Shown here in pieces: positions 37,962-48,015 of a stretch of 64,000 bases of DNA. This stretch comes from Bosea vestrisii. Lineage in GTDB: Bacteria; Pseudomonadota; Alphaproteobacteria; Rhizobiales; Beijerinckiaceae. The notes beneath the pieces were generated by a model that was given only the letters and a program-made list of their open reading frames with translations, was not told the DNA's origin and made no database searches. A program made the position numbers and the translations under genes. The DNA is taken from the NCBI RefSeq assembly GCF_030144325.1, contig NZ_CP126307.1, positions 434,001 through 498,000 of the forward strand, read 5' to 3'. Numbering within the stretch: the first letter of the stretch is position 1; every line of letters starts with the position of its first letter.

Positions 37962-40208
37962 TTACTCCGCCGCCGGCGCGAGCGGGGTCGGCGGCGGCAC
38001 GGCCGCGATCGCCGCGGCGGCGCTCTTGCCGGCCCCCTCCTTGACCGTGACCGCATTGGAGGCAAACGGCACCTCCGCCTCGTTCAGTCCGCGATAGACC
38101 CGCTTCAGCGCCTCGCGCTGCAGCATCGAGGCCTGGTTCGGCTTGCCGGTGAACTTCAACCGGATCACGACCGCTGAATCGGTGATGTCGGCGACGCCCT
38201 GCATCTTGAGTTGGGTGATGAAATGCGACCCGAACTCGGGATCCTCCAGCAACGCCAGTCCGATCTTCTTGATCGTCTTGCGCGCCTTCTCGATATCGGC
38301 GGAATGGTCGAGGCGAACGTTGAACTTGACCGTCGCCCAGTCGCGGCTGGCATTGGTCAGCGACTGGACCTGGCCGAACGGGACGGTGTGGATCTGTCCG
38401 CTCTGGTGGCGTAGCTGCATCGAACGCAGCGAGATCTTCTCGACCGTACCCTTGAGCCGGCCGGTGTCGACATATTCGCCGACACGGAAGGCATCCTCGA
38501 GCATGAAGAAGAAGCCGGAGACGATGTCGCGGACCAGCGCCTGCGAACCGAAGGAAACAGCGAGGCCGAGGATGCTGAAGGCCGCCAGCAGCGGGCCGAT
38601 GTCGACGCCGAGGCGCGATAGCAGGACGAGCCCGGTCAGGCCGAACACGGCGGTGAGAACCACGCCGCGCAGGATCGGCATCACGGTCGCCAGTCGTGAC
38701 GGCACATGGTCGTGCGGAACCGCATCCTCATCGGCCGGACCTGCTGCGGCCGGGCGCGGCGCATAGGCGTCGAAGAAGCTGCGCAGGAAGACGATAGCCA
38801 CCCAGCCGCCGAAGGCGAGCACCGCGACCCCGCCAGCCTGGCGCATCAACACGGCGAACTGGTCGGAGCTGACGCCGAACAGAAAGCCGGCCCAGAGCCG
38901 CGCCAGCAGGTAGAAGCCGCCGGCCCAGATCGCGCCGCCGGCAGCAGCTCGCAGGGCATGGCCGATCGCGAGCGAGAGCGGCGCGATCTCGCCCATCGCC
39001 GCCGCATGCGCCTGCCGGCAGGCCATCAAGCTGGTGACGCCAACCGCCAGGATCGGCGCCAGCACGATGATGAACTGCGTCAGTGCGGCAGCTTCCGCCC
39101 AGCGCGCCCCACCCTCCATCATCGAGGATGCATTGCCGACCATCCAGATCAGCACGGCGAGCGCGGCATAGAGCCAACCCGTCGTCAGGGCGATCACGCG
39201 GCGCGCCGGCCGAGGTTCATGCGCGGAATGGAGAATCAATGCCGCGAGGTCGTGCCGCGCATCGATGAACCACCAGACCTTGAACAAGGTCGAGACAATG
39301 CCGACCAAAGCGAACAGCCCGACGACGGCTCCGGGGCCGGTGGCATGCTGGATCGACACCGTCGCCGTCAGCAGGACGGGCGTGAGAATGCCGAAGAAGA
39401 TCAGGAATTTGAAGGCCCGCTCGGCCCGCGGCAGCGGCATGACCCGACGTTCCGGGGCGCCGGGAGCGAGCAGGAAGCGTCCGAGGACCAGGTATCCGGC
39501 GCCAATGGTGAGGCCGTTGGCGATCGTGCGCAGCACCATGTGGGCGAGGTCGGGCTCCGGCAGCCAGAATCTGCGCACCGCATGCAGCACTGCGAGCCAG
39601 AGCCCGAGCGTCGCCAGATCCTGCAGCAAGCCCCAGGAGGACGCGATCAGGCGCGGGGTGAACTCCGGCCCTTCCGGCCGCAGCCGGCGTGTGAACCAAC
39701 TTTTGGTCGCGAATCGGAACAGCCCGGCCACGGCAAACGCGAGTACAAGGCCTACTGCAAGCCACCAGCCGGCCGAACCATTGCGATTCTGCGCCCAGGC
39801 GGTGCGCCAGGCGTCCGGTGTCTGGGCAAGGCGCGGCACTGCGGCGAGGCCTTGCGACACGCCATCGACGAAATGATCCCAGAATGCCTCGGCCGGGGTT
39901 TCATCCTCTGCCGGAGGGCTGCTCGACGATGCCGGCGTCGCCGCACCTGCCACTGCAGATGCCGGTGCCGCAGGAGCGGAAGCTGCTTCGCCCTTGCCGG
40001 CGATCCGGATTTCGACCTTGCGTCCGCCAGTCGACAGGGCATCGACAAGCTTGCGCACGGTTTCAGGTGTCTCATCGCCGCGCAAGGTCAGCACGGGTGA
40101 TGAATCCGCCTTGGCATGCTGTGCCGCCACCGGGCGCGGGGCAACGCCAGCCAACAACGCCGCCCCGCACAGCGCCATGGCTCTCAGCCAATTCCGCATT
40201 GCGACCAT
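37962..40208 (-). CDS. Large MscS-family mechanosensitive channel
   Basis: A 748-residue protein read from ATG 40208, which has a GGGGGCAGGAC site; the frame to 40316 is a weaker choice. A signal peptide (about 1-30) leads to a periplasmic N-terminal part, then about 10 membrane helices between about 150 and 500. The MscS pore and beta domain follow (about 520-700), with GLAVSFGSQALVRDIVSGFFFMLEDAFRVGEYVD. It resembles the MscK/YbdG-like or DUF3772-containing members and would release solutes on hypo-osmotic shock. No partner genes lie nearby. Confidence 0.9.
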   Translation of the reverse strand: MVAMRNWLRAMALCGAALLAGVAPRPVAAQHAKADSSPVLTLRGDETPETVRKLVDALSTGGRKVEIRIAGKGEAASAPAAPASAVAGAATPASSSSPPAEDETPAEAFWDHFVDGVSQGLAAVPRLAQTPDAWRTAWAQNRNGSAGWWLAVGLVLAFAVAGLFRFATKSWFTRRLRPEGPEFTPRLIASSWGLLQDLATLGLWLAVLHAVRRFWLPEPDLAHMVLRTIANGLTIGAGYLVLGRFLLAPGAPERRVMPLPRAERAFKFLIFFGILTPVLLTATVSIQHATGPGAVVGLFALVGIVSTLFKVWWFIDARHDLAALILHSAHEPRPARRVIALTTGWLYAALAVLIWMVGNASSMMEGGARWAEAAALTQFIIVLAPILAVGVTSLMACRQAHAAAMGEIAPLSLAIGHALRAAAGGAIWAGGFYLLARLWAGFLFGVSSDQFAVLMRQAGGVAVLAFGGWVAIVFLRSFFDAYAPRPAAAGPADEDAVPHDHVPSRLATVMPILRGVVLTAVFGLTGLVLLSRLGVDIGPLLAAFSILGLAVSFGSQALVRDIVSGFFFMLEDAFRVGEYVDTGRLKGTVEKISLRSMQLRHQSGQIHTVPFGQVQSLTNASRDWATVKFNVRLDHSADIEKARKTIKKIGLALLEDPEFGSHFITQLKMQGVADITDSAVVIRLKFTGKPNQASMLQREALKRVYRGLNEAEVPFASNAVTVKEGAGKSAAAAIAAVPPPTPLAPAAE

Positions 40209-40267
40209 GTCCTGCCCCCAAGCCGGATCAGATTGAGTCCGCCGCGTCGCCTTGGCAAGCACTCGCT

Positions 40268-41458
40268 TCAGCGCGTCTTCAGCCAGCGCCCCAGGCGCGC
40301 CACCGCCTCCTCGCATTCGGCCAGAGAGCCGGCGAAGGAAAGCCTGACGGTCCGCGCCCCGCGCTCCTCGTCGAAATCGAGCCCGGGCGTGATCGCGACG
40401 CCGGCATTCTCCAGAGCATCGCGGCAGAAGCTCATGGAATCATTCGAATATCGCCCGATGTCCAGATAAATGTAGAAGGCCCCGTCGACGGGGAGGAAGT
40501 CGCCGAGCCCGATCTCCGGCAGCGCCTTGAGCAAGTAGGCCCGGTTCTCGGCGTAGCCAGTCTTGATCGCCTCACATTCCGCGGTCGCATCGAAAGCGGC
40601 CTCGCCCGCGACCTGGCTCAGCATCGGCACCGAGATCGAGAAATTCTGCTGCAGCCGCTCGATCGTACGCACCAGCCGCTCCGGCACCACCAGCCAGCCG
40701 ACCCGCCAGCCGGTCATGCAATAGTACTTGGAGAAGGAACTGACGACGATCGTGTCCGGGTCGGCGGCGAGCGCCGTCGTCGCCGGCCGCTCATAGGTCA
40801 GGCCGTGATAGATCTCGTCGGAGATGTACCAGAGTCCGAGCCGCCGGCATTCGGCCGCGACCGAGGCAATCGCCTCGGGGGCCATCACCACGCTTGTCGG
40901 ATTGGCCGGGCTCATCGTCAGCACGCCGGCGAGCGGCTTCTCGGCATGCGCGCCGGCGATCAGCTCCGGCGTCAACGCATAGCGCGTCTCCGGCCCGACC
41001 GGGATCGCGACCGGCTCCAGGCCAAGCGCGATCAGGATGTTGCGATAGGCCGGATAGCCCGGCGCAGTGATGGCGATGCGCGCTCCCGGTTCGAAACAGG
41101 CAAGGAAGCTCAGGATGAAGCCGCCGGAGGAGCCGGTCGTGACGACGACGCGCTCGGCCGGCACCTCGACGCCATAGCGCTCGCGATAATGCCGGGCGAT
41201 CCGAGCCCGGAGCGAGCCGATGCCGAGTGCCTGGGTATAGCCGATGCGGCCATCCTCCAGCGCCCGTGCCGCGGCCGCCCGGATACTGTCCGGCGTCGCC
41301 GCTGAAGGCTGGCCAACCTCCATATGGATGACAGAGCCGCCGCGCTGCTCGATCGCCTCGGCTGCGTTCATCACGTCCATGACGATGAAGGGCGAAACGG
41401 CCTGCGCCCGCTGGGCAGGCTTCGGCGCCGGCGGCAGGCCGGAAGCGGCGATGGTCAT
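40268..41458 (-). CDS. PLP-dependent class I/II aminotransferase
   Basis: A 396-residue fold-type I enzyme. ATG 41458 is chosen because CGAGGA lies upstream. Key features are VGQPSAATPD, TTGSSGGF, the SPANPTSV loop, DEIYHGLTYE, and the PLP lysine in SSFSKYYCMTGWRVGW. The C-terminal arginine is in RTVRLSFAGS. It resembles aspartate/aromatic aminotransferases of the AspC/AatA type; the amino acid used cannot be told. It lies 59 bases from the MscS gene, possibly in one transcript with it. Confidence 0.9.
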   Translation of the reverse strand: MTIAASGLPPAPKPAQRAQAVSPFIVMDVMNAAEAIEQRGGSVIHMEVGQPSAATPDSIRAAAARALEDGRIGYTQALGIGSLRARIARHYRERYGVEVPAERVVVTTGSSGGFILSFLACFEPGARIAITAPGYPAYRNILIALGLEPVAIPVGPETRYALTPELIAGAHAEKPLAGVLTMSPANPTSVVMAPEAIASVAAECRRLGLWYISDEIYHGLTYERPATTALAADPDTIVVSSFSKYYCMTGWRVGWLVVPERLVRTIERLQQNFSISVPMLSQVAGEAAFDATAECEAIKTGYAENRAYLLKALPEIGLGDFLPVDGAFYIYLDIGRYSNDSMSFCRDALENAGVAITPGLDFDEERGARTVRLSFAGSLAECEEAVARLGRWLKTR

Positions 41459-41522
41459 GGCATCCTCGGGTCGCAATCGCATTTCCTGAGCCATGCCCCG
41501 CGAGCACGCCGACCGCAAGCCG

Positions 41523-42089
41523 CTAGAGATCGAGACCAGCTTGTCGCAAAGGCAGGGCCCGTGCGCTCTCGCCGGATCTCAGCTCGCTATGACGCACGAT
41601 CGCGGCGCTCATGCTGACCCGGTAGCGCTCGCTCAGCGCGGTCGCGTCGAGCTCACGTACCACCGGCGTATCCGGAATCAGGAACGCCGCCGCATAGCGC
41701 CGCGCCTGATATTCCATCGACCGGAGCCGCGCCGAAACCCGCTCGGCTCGTCCGCCAGCCGGTGCACGGTTGAGATTGCCGTCATGGCCGAGCAGTGCGT
41801 GGCCGACCTCGTGTGCGACCGTCATCAGCGCCCTGCCCCCGCCGCGATCGGCGGCCTGGAGCACGCTTTCCGGGATCAGCAGGCGCTTCCCCAGCGAATC
41901 CCACTGCGCCTCGGCCTCGCCAAGCGAACCATCGGGCACCTGCTCGTAGGAGAACTCCGGGTAGCGCGCCTTTAGCCTGGCCAGCAGCGTCATGGCATCG
42001 ACGGCCTGATCGTCAGAAAAGCCGAGTCCGCGCCGATGCGCCAGGGCGCGGGCGTCGATCTGGGCGTCGGTGAGGAAGGCATGGCGCAT
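41523..42089 (-). CDS. ImmA/IrrE-family metallo-endopeptidase (DUF955)
   Basis: A 188-residue protein. ATG 42089 has an excellent AGGAGG site. The zinc motif is HEVGHALLGH (HExxH with a downstream H), and the EYQARRYAAAFLIP segment provides the third ligand region typical of COG2856. ImmA/IrrE peptidases usually cleave a partner repressor encoded next door. No HTH gene is adjacent here, so this may be an orphan or stress-linked copy. A short TTG-started frame upstream (42199) is not convincing. Confidence 0.88.
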   Translation of the reverse strand: MRHAFLTDAQIDARALAHRRGLGFSDDQAVDAMTLLARLKARYPEFSYEQVPDGSLGEAEAQWDSLGKRLLIPESVLQAADRGGGRALMTVAHEVGHALLGHDGNLNRAPAGGRAERVSARLRSMEYQARRYAAAFLIPDTPVVRELDATALSERYRVSMSAAIVRHSELRSGESARALPLRQAGLDL

Positions 42090-42209
42090 CGGCAGGCCTC
42101 CTGAGCCCACCGATCATAGCCCTCCTGCCATGTCGCCTCAATGAAGGCAGCGCGCCTTGCGTTCAGACGGGTTGGTTGAACGACAAGGAGCCGCGCCAAT
42201 CAGGAGACG

Positions 42210-43178
42210 TCAGCTCGCCAGGATCGCCTCGACGATCTCCTGCACGTTGAGCGCCTCTTCCAGCGTCGCCAGCTGATGCGCCTCTCCGCGCGCAAGCTTC
42301 GCCACGCCTTCAAGCTGCCGCTTCAGCGCGACCGGCCGTGCCTCAAGCTGTGTCAACGCATCGGGAGCGCGCTGCCAGGCCCCGTCCGGCTGGCGCTGCT
42401 CGGCCAGCGACCAGTCACACAGCCGGACCGCTCCGCCCGCGCCTTCCAGCATCCAGATGTTGTGATCGTCCTTCTGGGTTGTGCCGACGTTGCCGGTGAG
42501 CGTCACCGGGATATCGCCGGCCATCAGGCGCGCCTCGATCCGGCGCTCCGACTTGCCCGCCTCCGGGAAGGAGGCGCTCGCCTGCAGGCCATGCAGCGCC
42601 CCGCCGAGCCGGCGGCTCAGGAAGAGGAAGTGCGAGACGACCTCGCGGGTGAAACCGCCCTGCTCGCGCCGGTCGAGCCAGCCGGCCGCATCGGCCTGCC
42701 AGGAGCGCGGCCAGGTCGCGAAGGCGACCTCGATCGAAATCCGACGATTTTTGTCGACAACCCCGGCCTCGATCCAATCCTGCAATTGCGCAATCGCAGG
42801 CGACGAGGCGAAGGGGAAATTGACTGCGCCGCGCGCTCCCGCCTCGGCGACGAAAGCGCGGGAATCGGCGACGTCGATCGCGAGCGGCTTCTCGCAGAAG
42901 ATTGTTCTGCCGGCCGCGAGCGAGGCGCGCGCATGGCCGAGATGCGAAGCCGGCGGCGAGGCTATATAGACGCAGTCGCTCGCCGCGATCACCGCGGCGG
43001 CGTCGGCCAATCGCGCGACCTGCGGCAGCTCCTGCGCGATGCGGGCCATGGCCTGCCCTGATGGGTCCCAGATCCCGGTGGCGCGCACGAGCTCGGGCGA
43101 TTGCGCCAGGATCGCGCGCAGCATGCGCTCACCCATGATGCCGGCGCCGATCAGGCCGATGGAAACGGGTTCGGACAT
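42210..43178 (-). CDS. Gfo/Idh/MocA-family NAD(P)-dependent oxidoreductase
   Basis: A 322-residue enzyme. The start is ATG 43178 (MSEPVSIGLIGAG), preceded by a GAGAG stretch. The N-terminal Rossmann motif is GLIGAGIMGER (about 7-17), and the family lysine is in FCEKPLAIDV. The rest is the alpha/beta dehydrogenase domain. Members oxidise sugars, inositols or related polyols. No sugar transporter is adjacent, so the substrate is open. Confidence 0.87.
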   Translation of the reverse strand: MSEPVSIGLIGAGIMGERMLRAILAQSPELVRATGIWDPSGQAMARIAQELPQVARLADAAAVIAASDCVYIASPPASHLGHARASLAAGRTIFCEKPLAIDVADSRAFVAEAGARGAVNFPFASSPAIAQLQDWIEAGVVDKNRRISIEVAFATWPRSWQADAAGWLDRREQGGFTREVVSHFLFLSRRLGGALHGLQASASFPEAGKSERRIEARLMAGDIPVTLTGNVGTTQKDDHNIWMLEGAGGAVRLCDWSLAEQRQPDGAWQRAPDALTQLEARPVALKRQLEGVAKLARGEAHQLATLEEALNVQEIVEAILAS

Positions 43179-43236
43179 GGAAGTTCTCTCATCGCGAAGG
43201 ACGGAGTGCCGCATAGCAGCTCACCGGCGGACGCGG

Positions 43237-44463
43237 CTAGCCCGCCAGACGCTCGCCGCTCTCGCCTAACTCGACCCGGTTCCGGCCCGAGGCCTTGCCG
43301 GCGTAGAGCGCCGCATCGGCACGCCGATAGAGATCGACGGCCGTCTCCTTCCCGTCGAAGCCGACGGCCCCCATGCTGACGGTGATGTATTGCGCCGTCG
43401 GCGAGGCCGCGTGCTCGATCCTGAGCTCGGCGATCGCCTGCGCCACCTGCTCCAGCCGCTCCTGCGCCTTCTCCGGCGTGGTGTCGTAGAGGAACAGGCC
43501 GAATTCCTCGCCGCCCAGCCGCCCGACCATATCCATCGGCCGGCGCAGCGTGCCGTCGACGGCGCGGGCGATCAGCGCCAGCGCGATGTCGCCGGCCTGA
43601 TGTCCGTAACGGTCATTGTAGCGCTTGAAATGGTCGACATCGAGCACCGCGAAGACAACCGGCACGCGGTCGCGCCGCGCCTGCAGGAGCGCCATGGCGA
43701 CATGCTCCTCGAAGCCGCGCCGGTTGGCGATTCCGGTCAGCGCATCCGACATCGCCCGGCTGTGCAGCATGCGGCGCAGCAGGAACTGGTCGCGCTCTGC
43801 CCGTTCTCGCAACCAGGCGCCGACCGCGCTGACGAAGACAGCGAAGAACAGCAGGATCGACAGCCGGCCATGTTCGGCCAGTTGCAACGGCTCGAGCATG
43901 ACGAAGCCGAGCGCGGCGGTGAACATGGCGATCAGCAAGGCAACGCCGAGGCTCTGCAGGAAGGTCAGCCCGACGGGCAAGAACACCGCGGCGATGATCA
44001 CGAGCTGGGCGATGTCCGCCTGCGGCAGGCCGCGCAGCTTGTACATGTTGGCGATGAAGGCGCAGGTTACGCCGATCAGCGCCAGCGCCAGCATGGTGAG
44101 ATGGTGAAAGGAGCGCGCTTGCCGGTTGCGGCGCACGATCCAGACCAGCCGCAGGATCACGGCGAGCGTACCGAGCCGGAGCGCGATGCCGATCACGACC
44201 GAACCGTCTCCGCTTGCTATCGTGGCGAGATCGTCCAGCCGCGTCAGGTCGAGCCCGATGAAGGTCAGCCAGATGCCGAGCGCCGTGATCAGGCAGACCA
44301 GCGTGCTGCTGCGCTGGCCGGCGCGCATGTGCTGCCGATACTCACGTTCCAGCGTCGGCTCGAAACAGAGGCCGTCGAAACGACGCGCTGGCGCCGCGCT
44401 GCTCGGCGCTTCGCTCGCCGGTTCGGCGTGCCTGGAGATCGGATCGTGGCGTAGGGCGTGCAC
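43237..44463 (-). CDS. Membrane diguanylate cyclase (GGDEF)
   Basis: A 408-residue protein with about six membrane helices (about 52-220), resembling a MASE-like sensor. A C-terminal GGDEF domain follows (about 235-400). The active site is GGEEF (317-321), a functional variant. An RxxD inhibitory site, RPMD at 308-311, lies exactly five residues before it, so the enzyme should be product-inhibited. It makes cyclic di-GMP from two GTP at the inner face of the membrane. No EAL domain is present. The 171-base region up to the MerR gene (44464-44634) contains no gene. Confidence 0.93.
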   Translation of the reverse strand: MHALRHDPISRHAEPASEAPSSAAPARRFDGLCFEPTLEREYRQHMRAGQRSSTLVCLITALGIWLTFIGLDLTRLDDLATIASGDGSVVIGIALRLGTLAVILRLVWIVRRNRQARSFHHLTMLALALIGVTCAFIANMYKLRGLPQADIAQLVIIAAVFLPVGLTFLQSLGVALLIAMFTAALGFVMLEPLQLAEHGRLSILLFFAVFVSAVGAWLRERAERDQFLLRRMLHSRAMSDALTGIANRRGFEEHVAMALLQARRDRVPVVFAVLDVDHFKRYNDRYGHQAGDIALALIARAVDGTLRRPMDMVGRLGGEEFGLFLYDTTPEKAQERLEQVAQAIAELRIEHAASPTAQYITVSMGAVGFDGKETAVDLYRRADAALYAGKASGRNRVELGESGERLAG

Positions 44464-44634
44464 GCGCAGGAAGATGGCTGCGACACACTAATTTCGCTTT
44501 GACGCATCACCCGCGACACACAGCTTTCGCCGCACAGGGTTTCGCATCCCTGTTTGGAATCCAGTGCATTTGAATCAGCCCACGGCCGTAGGGGCGCTTG
44601 ACCCTCCATCAGGTGGAGACGCTAGGACGGTTCC

Positions 44635-45555
44635 ATGACCACGACCGACCAGCGCTACACCATCGGCGAGCTCGCCCGCCTCTGCGGCGTGCCCGTGCGC
44701 CGCATCCGCTTCTATTCCGACAAGGGGCTGCTGCCGCCGGCGACCCGCACCATGGCGAACTACCGCGTCTACTCCGACGCCGACGCGGCGCGCCTCGACC
44801 TGATCCAGGCGCTGCGTGCGATGGGCACGAGCCTCGCCGCGATCCAGGGCATCCTCGCCCGAAAGGGCTCACTCGCCGAGCTGTTGGCGCTGCGCCTCTC
44901 GGCGCTCGAGGCCGAGATCGCCGGCAAGCGCCGTATCGCCGCGACCCTGCGGGCCGCCTTGCGCAATCCCGAACCCACCACTGACGACATCAGGAGATTA
45001 TGGACCATGACCAATCTGTCCAATGCCGACATGCGCGCTTTGACCGAGCGCTTCTACGACGAGGTCACCGGCGACAGGATGAACCCGGATTGGCGGCAGA
45101 AGGCGATCGAGGCCGGCGCGCCCGAGCTGCCCGATGATCCGACGCCGGAGCAGATCGACGCCTTCGCCGAGCTCAGAGCGATGCTGAGCGACGAAGCGGT
45201 GATCGCCAGCGCCAAGGCCGATGCCGCCGCGATGTGGACGCCTGAGTTCGACCCCGCCGCCTATCATGCCGCCGCCGAACGCATCTTCGCTCAAGTTGGC
45301 GAGGCGATGGCGGCCGGAGAAGCTCCTGACTCGCAAGCGGGCCGTGCCATCGCCCAGGACTGGCTCGATGCCTCGGCCACAGCGATGAAGCGCGAACCTG
45401 ACGAGAGTTTCCGCGCTTGGCATCTCGATCAGCACCGCCGGCACCATGACCGCTCGCTGCGCTATCAGCAGCTGCTCGCGACCCTGCGGGGCGAGGACGC
45501 GCCCGGCCGTGAATGGTGGTGGATCAACGAGGCGATGAAAGCGCTCGTGCTGTGA
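44635..45555 (+). CDS. MerR-family transcriptional regulator with C-terminal effector region
   Basis: A 306-residue protein. The N-terminal MerR DNA-binding domain (about 8-75) has YTIGELARLCGVPVRRIRFYSDKGLLPP and YRVYSDADAARL. A dimerisation helix follows (about 80-115), then about 190 residues unlike metal-sensing MerR proteins, with no cysteine cluster. The C-terminal helical part, rich in Trp and His (AWHLDQHRRHHDRSL, EWWW), may bind an organic ligand. The likely target is itself or downstream tenA; no binding site was identified. Confidence 0.88.
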   Translation: MTTTDQRYTIGELARLCGVPVRRIRFYSDKGLLPPATRTMANYRVYSDADAARLDLIQALRAMGTSLAAIQGILARKGSLAELLALRLSALEAEIAGKRRIAATLRAALRNPEPTTDDIRRLWTMTNLSNADMRALTERFYDEVTGDRMNPDWRQKAIEAGAPELPDDPTPEQIDAFAELRAMLSDEAVIASAKADAAAMWTPEFDPAAYHAAAERIFAQVGEAMAAGEAPDSQAGRAIAQDWLDASATAMKREPDESFRAWHLDQHRRHHDRSLRYQQLLATLRGEDAPGREWWWINEAMKALVL

Positions 45556-45645
45556 CAGCAGATCGCCGCGCACCCGACCCGGCTTCCGCTCGGCCTTCGC
45601 TGCGCTAAGACTGCAGCCGCCGAGCTGAGTCGCGAGAGGAAGGCC

Positions 45646-46323
45646 GTGGACATCTTCGACAGGTTGAAAACCGCTGCCGCACCCGCTTGGGCGTCCTATG
45701 TCGAGCATGATTTCGTGCGGCAGATGGGCGACGGCTCGCTCCCCGAGGCCGCGTTCCGGACCTATCTCGTCCAGGACTATCTCTTCCTCATCCAGTTCGC
45801 CCGCGCCTATGCGCTGGCGACCTATAAGAGCCGCAATCTCGCCGACATGCGTGCCGCCAAGGCCGGCCTCTCCGCCATCCTCGACCTCGAGATGGACCTG
45901 CACGTCCGGCTCTGCGGCCGCTGGGGCCTCTCGCCGGAACAGCTGGAAGCTGCGCCCGAACATCAGGCGACGGTCGCCTATACCCGCTTCGTGCTCGATT
46001 GCGGGCAGGCTGGCGACCTGCTCGACCTTCACGTAGCGCTCGCGCCCTGCGTCGTCGGCTATGCCGAGATCGGTGCCCGCCTCGCCGCCGGGCTGGGACC
46101 GGCGCTAGCGACCCATCCCTATCGCGACTGGATCGGCGAATATGCCGGCGCGCCTTACCAGCAGGTCGCCCGCGACGCCCGCCGACATCTCGATGCCCTC
46201 GCCGCGCGGGCCATGACCGAAGCGCGCTTCAGCGAGCTCGCGGCATTGTTCGGCCTGGCCTCAAGACTGGAGGCCGATTTCTGGCAGATGGGACTGGAGG
46301 CGGTCGCCCTGGCTGCGAGGTAG
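45646..46323 (+). CDS. tenA: TenA-family thiaminase II / aminopyrimidine aminohydrolase
   Basis: A 225-residue all-helical protein starting at GTG 45646, with an AGAGGAAGG site upstream. TenA landmarks are LVQDYLFLIQFARAYA and the catalytic cysteine in LAPCVVGYAEIG, with the WIGEYAG segment. The enzyme hydrolyses aminopyrimidine breakdown products so that the pyrimidine of thiamine can be salvaged. No TPP riboswitch was seen in the 90 bases upstream, and no other thiamine gene is adjacent except possibly the following transporter. Confidence 0.9.
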   Translation: MDIFDRLKTAAAPAWASYVEHDFVRQMGDGSLPEAAFRTYLVQDYLFLIQFARAYALATYKSRNLADMRAAKAGLSAILDLEMDLHVRLCGRWGLSPEQLEAAPEHQATVAYTRFVLDCGQAGDLLDLHVALAPCVVGYAEIGARLAAGLGPALATHPYRDWIGEYAGAPYQQVARDARRHLDALAARAMTEARFSELAALFGLASRLEADFWQMGLEAVALAAR

Positions 46324-46562
46324 CGGCGAAGGTCTATACGGCGGCCGCCCACGTTCCAGCCCGCCTTGCAGCCAAACTCGAACGAGATCAAAGGGCAATA
46401 AGACCAACTGCCCCATGCGCCCGATGCAGGCCCGTCAGCCCATCGCCGGCCTCGACGGCTGTCCTGCATTGCCGGAAGACCAGTCCAACGCCGCGATCCC
46501 TTGGCTCCGTCTGTTCGGATGCCAAAGGGCATAGACACGTCGACGAGGCTGGGGGACCTGGT

Positions 46563-47780
46563 TTGAAGCTGCCGTTATGGGGGAGCGCCCTGAGCGCGAC
46601 TCTCCTTGTGCAAGTCGTGAGTTCGTTCGCCGCTGCCGCGATCCCGCTGCTTGGGCCGATCCTGACGCTGCGTTGGGGCCTGGCGCCTGAAAACATCGGC
46701 TATGTTTCGGCCGTCGTCTCGGTCGGGATCTGCTGGTTTCTGGCCTGTGGCGGCCCGATGCTCGATCACCACGGCCCCATCCGCACGTTGCAACTCGGCC
46801 TGATCTTCGTCGTCGCGGGCCTGGCGCTCCTGTCGCAGCCGGCCATTTCGCTCGGGCTCGCCGGAGCGCTGCTCGTGGGTCTGGGGCTGGCGCCTAACAC
46901 ACCCGCCGGTAGCCAGGTCCTGATGCGCACCGCGCCGGCCGGACATCGCACGCTGATCTTCTCGATCAAGCAGGCGGGCGTGCCGCTCGGAGGGGCGATC
47001 GCCGGCATTACAGTCGCGCCTTTGGTCCTGGCGTTCGGCTTCATCGGCGCGGTTTCGACCATCATCGCCGTCGTGCTTGCCTGCACCGTGCTGGTCCAGG
47101 CCTTTCAGCCGCGGCTCGATACGGAACGGGGCCCCCGAAACCGGGGCTGGCCACGCCTGTTCCTGTCGCCATCGTCGCTGACGAGAGCAGCCCGCATCAT
47201 CAACGCCCATCCGGGGTTGCCGATGCTCACCGCGATCGGGATTTCGTTCTCGATCACGCAAGCCTGCATCACGGCCTTCACCGCGACCTACATGGTCGTC
47301 CAGCATGGCGCGAGCCTGGCCCAGGCCGGGCTCTATATGTCGGTGCTGCTTGCGACGAGCACGGTCGCACGCATCGTCTTCGGATGGCTGGCGGACCGGT
47401 TGGGATCGGGCCTTCTGCTCCTGTCGGTCCTGGCGCTGGCCGCGGGCAGCGCAATCCTGCTGCTGGTGTGGTCGGCAACGGCAAGCCCCTGGCTGGTCTA
47501 TGGCTGCATGGCGCTGGTCGGGGCGACATCGATGGGCTGGAACGGGGTTCACATGGCCGAGCTCGCGAGGGTTTCGCCGCTTGCGATCATTGGCGATGTG
47601 ACGTCGAGCGCCAGCATGTTCGGCTTCATCGGCTCGATCTGCGGACCGTTGGTGTTCGCCATGATTGCCAGCAAGACCGGAAGCTTCACCTGGCCCTTCG
47701 TTCTTGTCGCTGGTCAGCTAATCGCCTTCGGGGCGTTCGCTCTCGTCATCGGGCGGTTCGTCTCCCGATCGCATCGATGA
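46563..47780 (+). CDS. Major facilitator superfamily transporter
   Basis: A 405-residue membrane protein with about 12 predicted helices. No ATG fits: the frame open to 45999 overlaps tenA, and the hydrophobic protein begins at TTG 46563 after a GGGGGACC site. Helix pairs and the conserved GWLADRLGSG loop between helices 8 and 9 are MFS features. The gene lies 239 bases after tenA; those bases hold no gene. Because tenA is upstream on the same strand it might move a thiamine precursor, but the gap makes this only a suggestion. Confidence 0.82.
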   Translation: MKLPLWGSALSATLLVQVVSSFAAAAIPLLGPILTLRWGLAPENIGYVSAVVSVGICWFLACGGPMLDHHGPIRTLQLGLIFVVAGLALLSQPAISLGLAGALLVGLGLAPNTPAGSQVLMRTAPAGHRTLIFSIKQAGVPLGGAIAGITVAPLVLAFGFIGAVSTIIAVVLACTVLVQAFQPRLDTERGPRNRGWPRLFLSPSSLTRAARIINAHPGLPMLTAIGISFSITQACITAFTATYMVVQHGASLAQAGLYMSVLLATSTVARIVFGWLADRLGSGLLLLSVLALAAGSAILLLVWSATASPWLVYGCMALVGATSMGWNGVHMAELARVSPLAIIGDVTSSASMFGFIGSICGPLVFAMIASKTGSFTWPFVLVAGQLIAFGAFALVIGRFVSRSHR

Positions 47781-47903
47781 GAGGCGCATCGCGCCCGGTA
47801 CGCCCCGGGATAGTCCACGCGATTCCGACGGCTAAGGTTCGGTAGCTTCCCGAGCGGGAGCCTTTCGCCAGCGAAAAGCAGACCCTCGGCAATATCTACG
47901 ACC

Positions 47904-47931
47904 TTGGCAGTAGACCGGCCTGTGCTAGCCT
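47904..47931 (+). promoter_or_regulatory. Candidate promoter for the Liv-type transporter cluster
   Basis: TTGGCA (47904-47909), a 16-base spacer and TAGCCT (47926-47931), 85 bases before the binding-protein ATG. It fits the relaxed alphaproteobacterial sigma-70 pattern moderately well. Confidence 0.4.
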
Positions 47932-48015
47932 AGATTTAGAGCGGAACAAAAATCCGCCATCGGCTCCGCCGTTGGAAACCTTCGGCGCGGTCGGCCACGC
48001 AGGGAGGTGAATGCA

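Noticed and set aside
41990..42199. TTG-started frame upstream of the ImmA/IrrE gene that might be its partner repressor
   Set aside because: Only about 35 residues precede the overlap with the peptidase gene, there is no helix-turn-helix pattern and no ribosome site.
45556..45645. TPP riboswitch upstream of tenA
   Set aside because: The gap is too short and none of the conserved THI-box segments are present.
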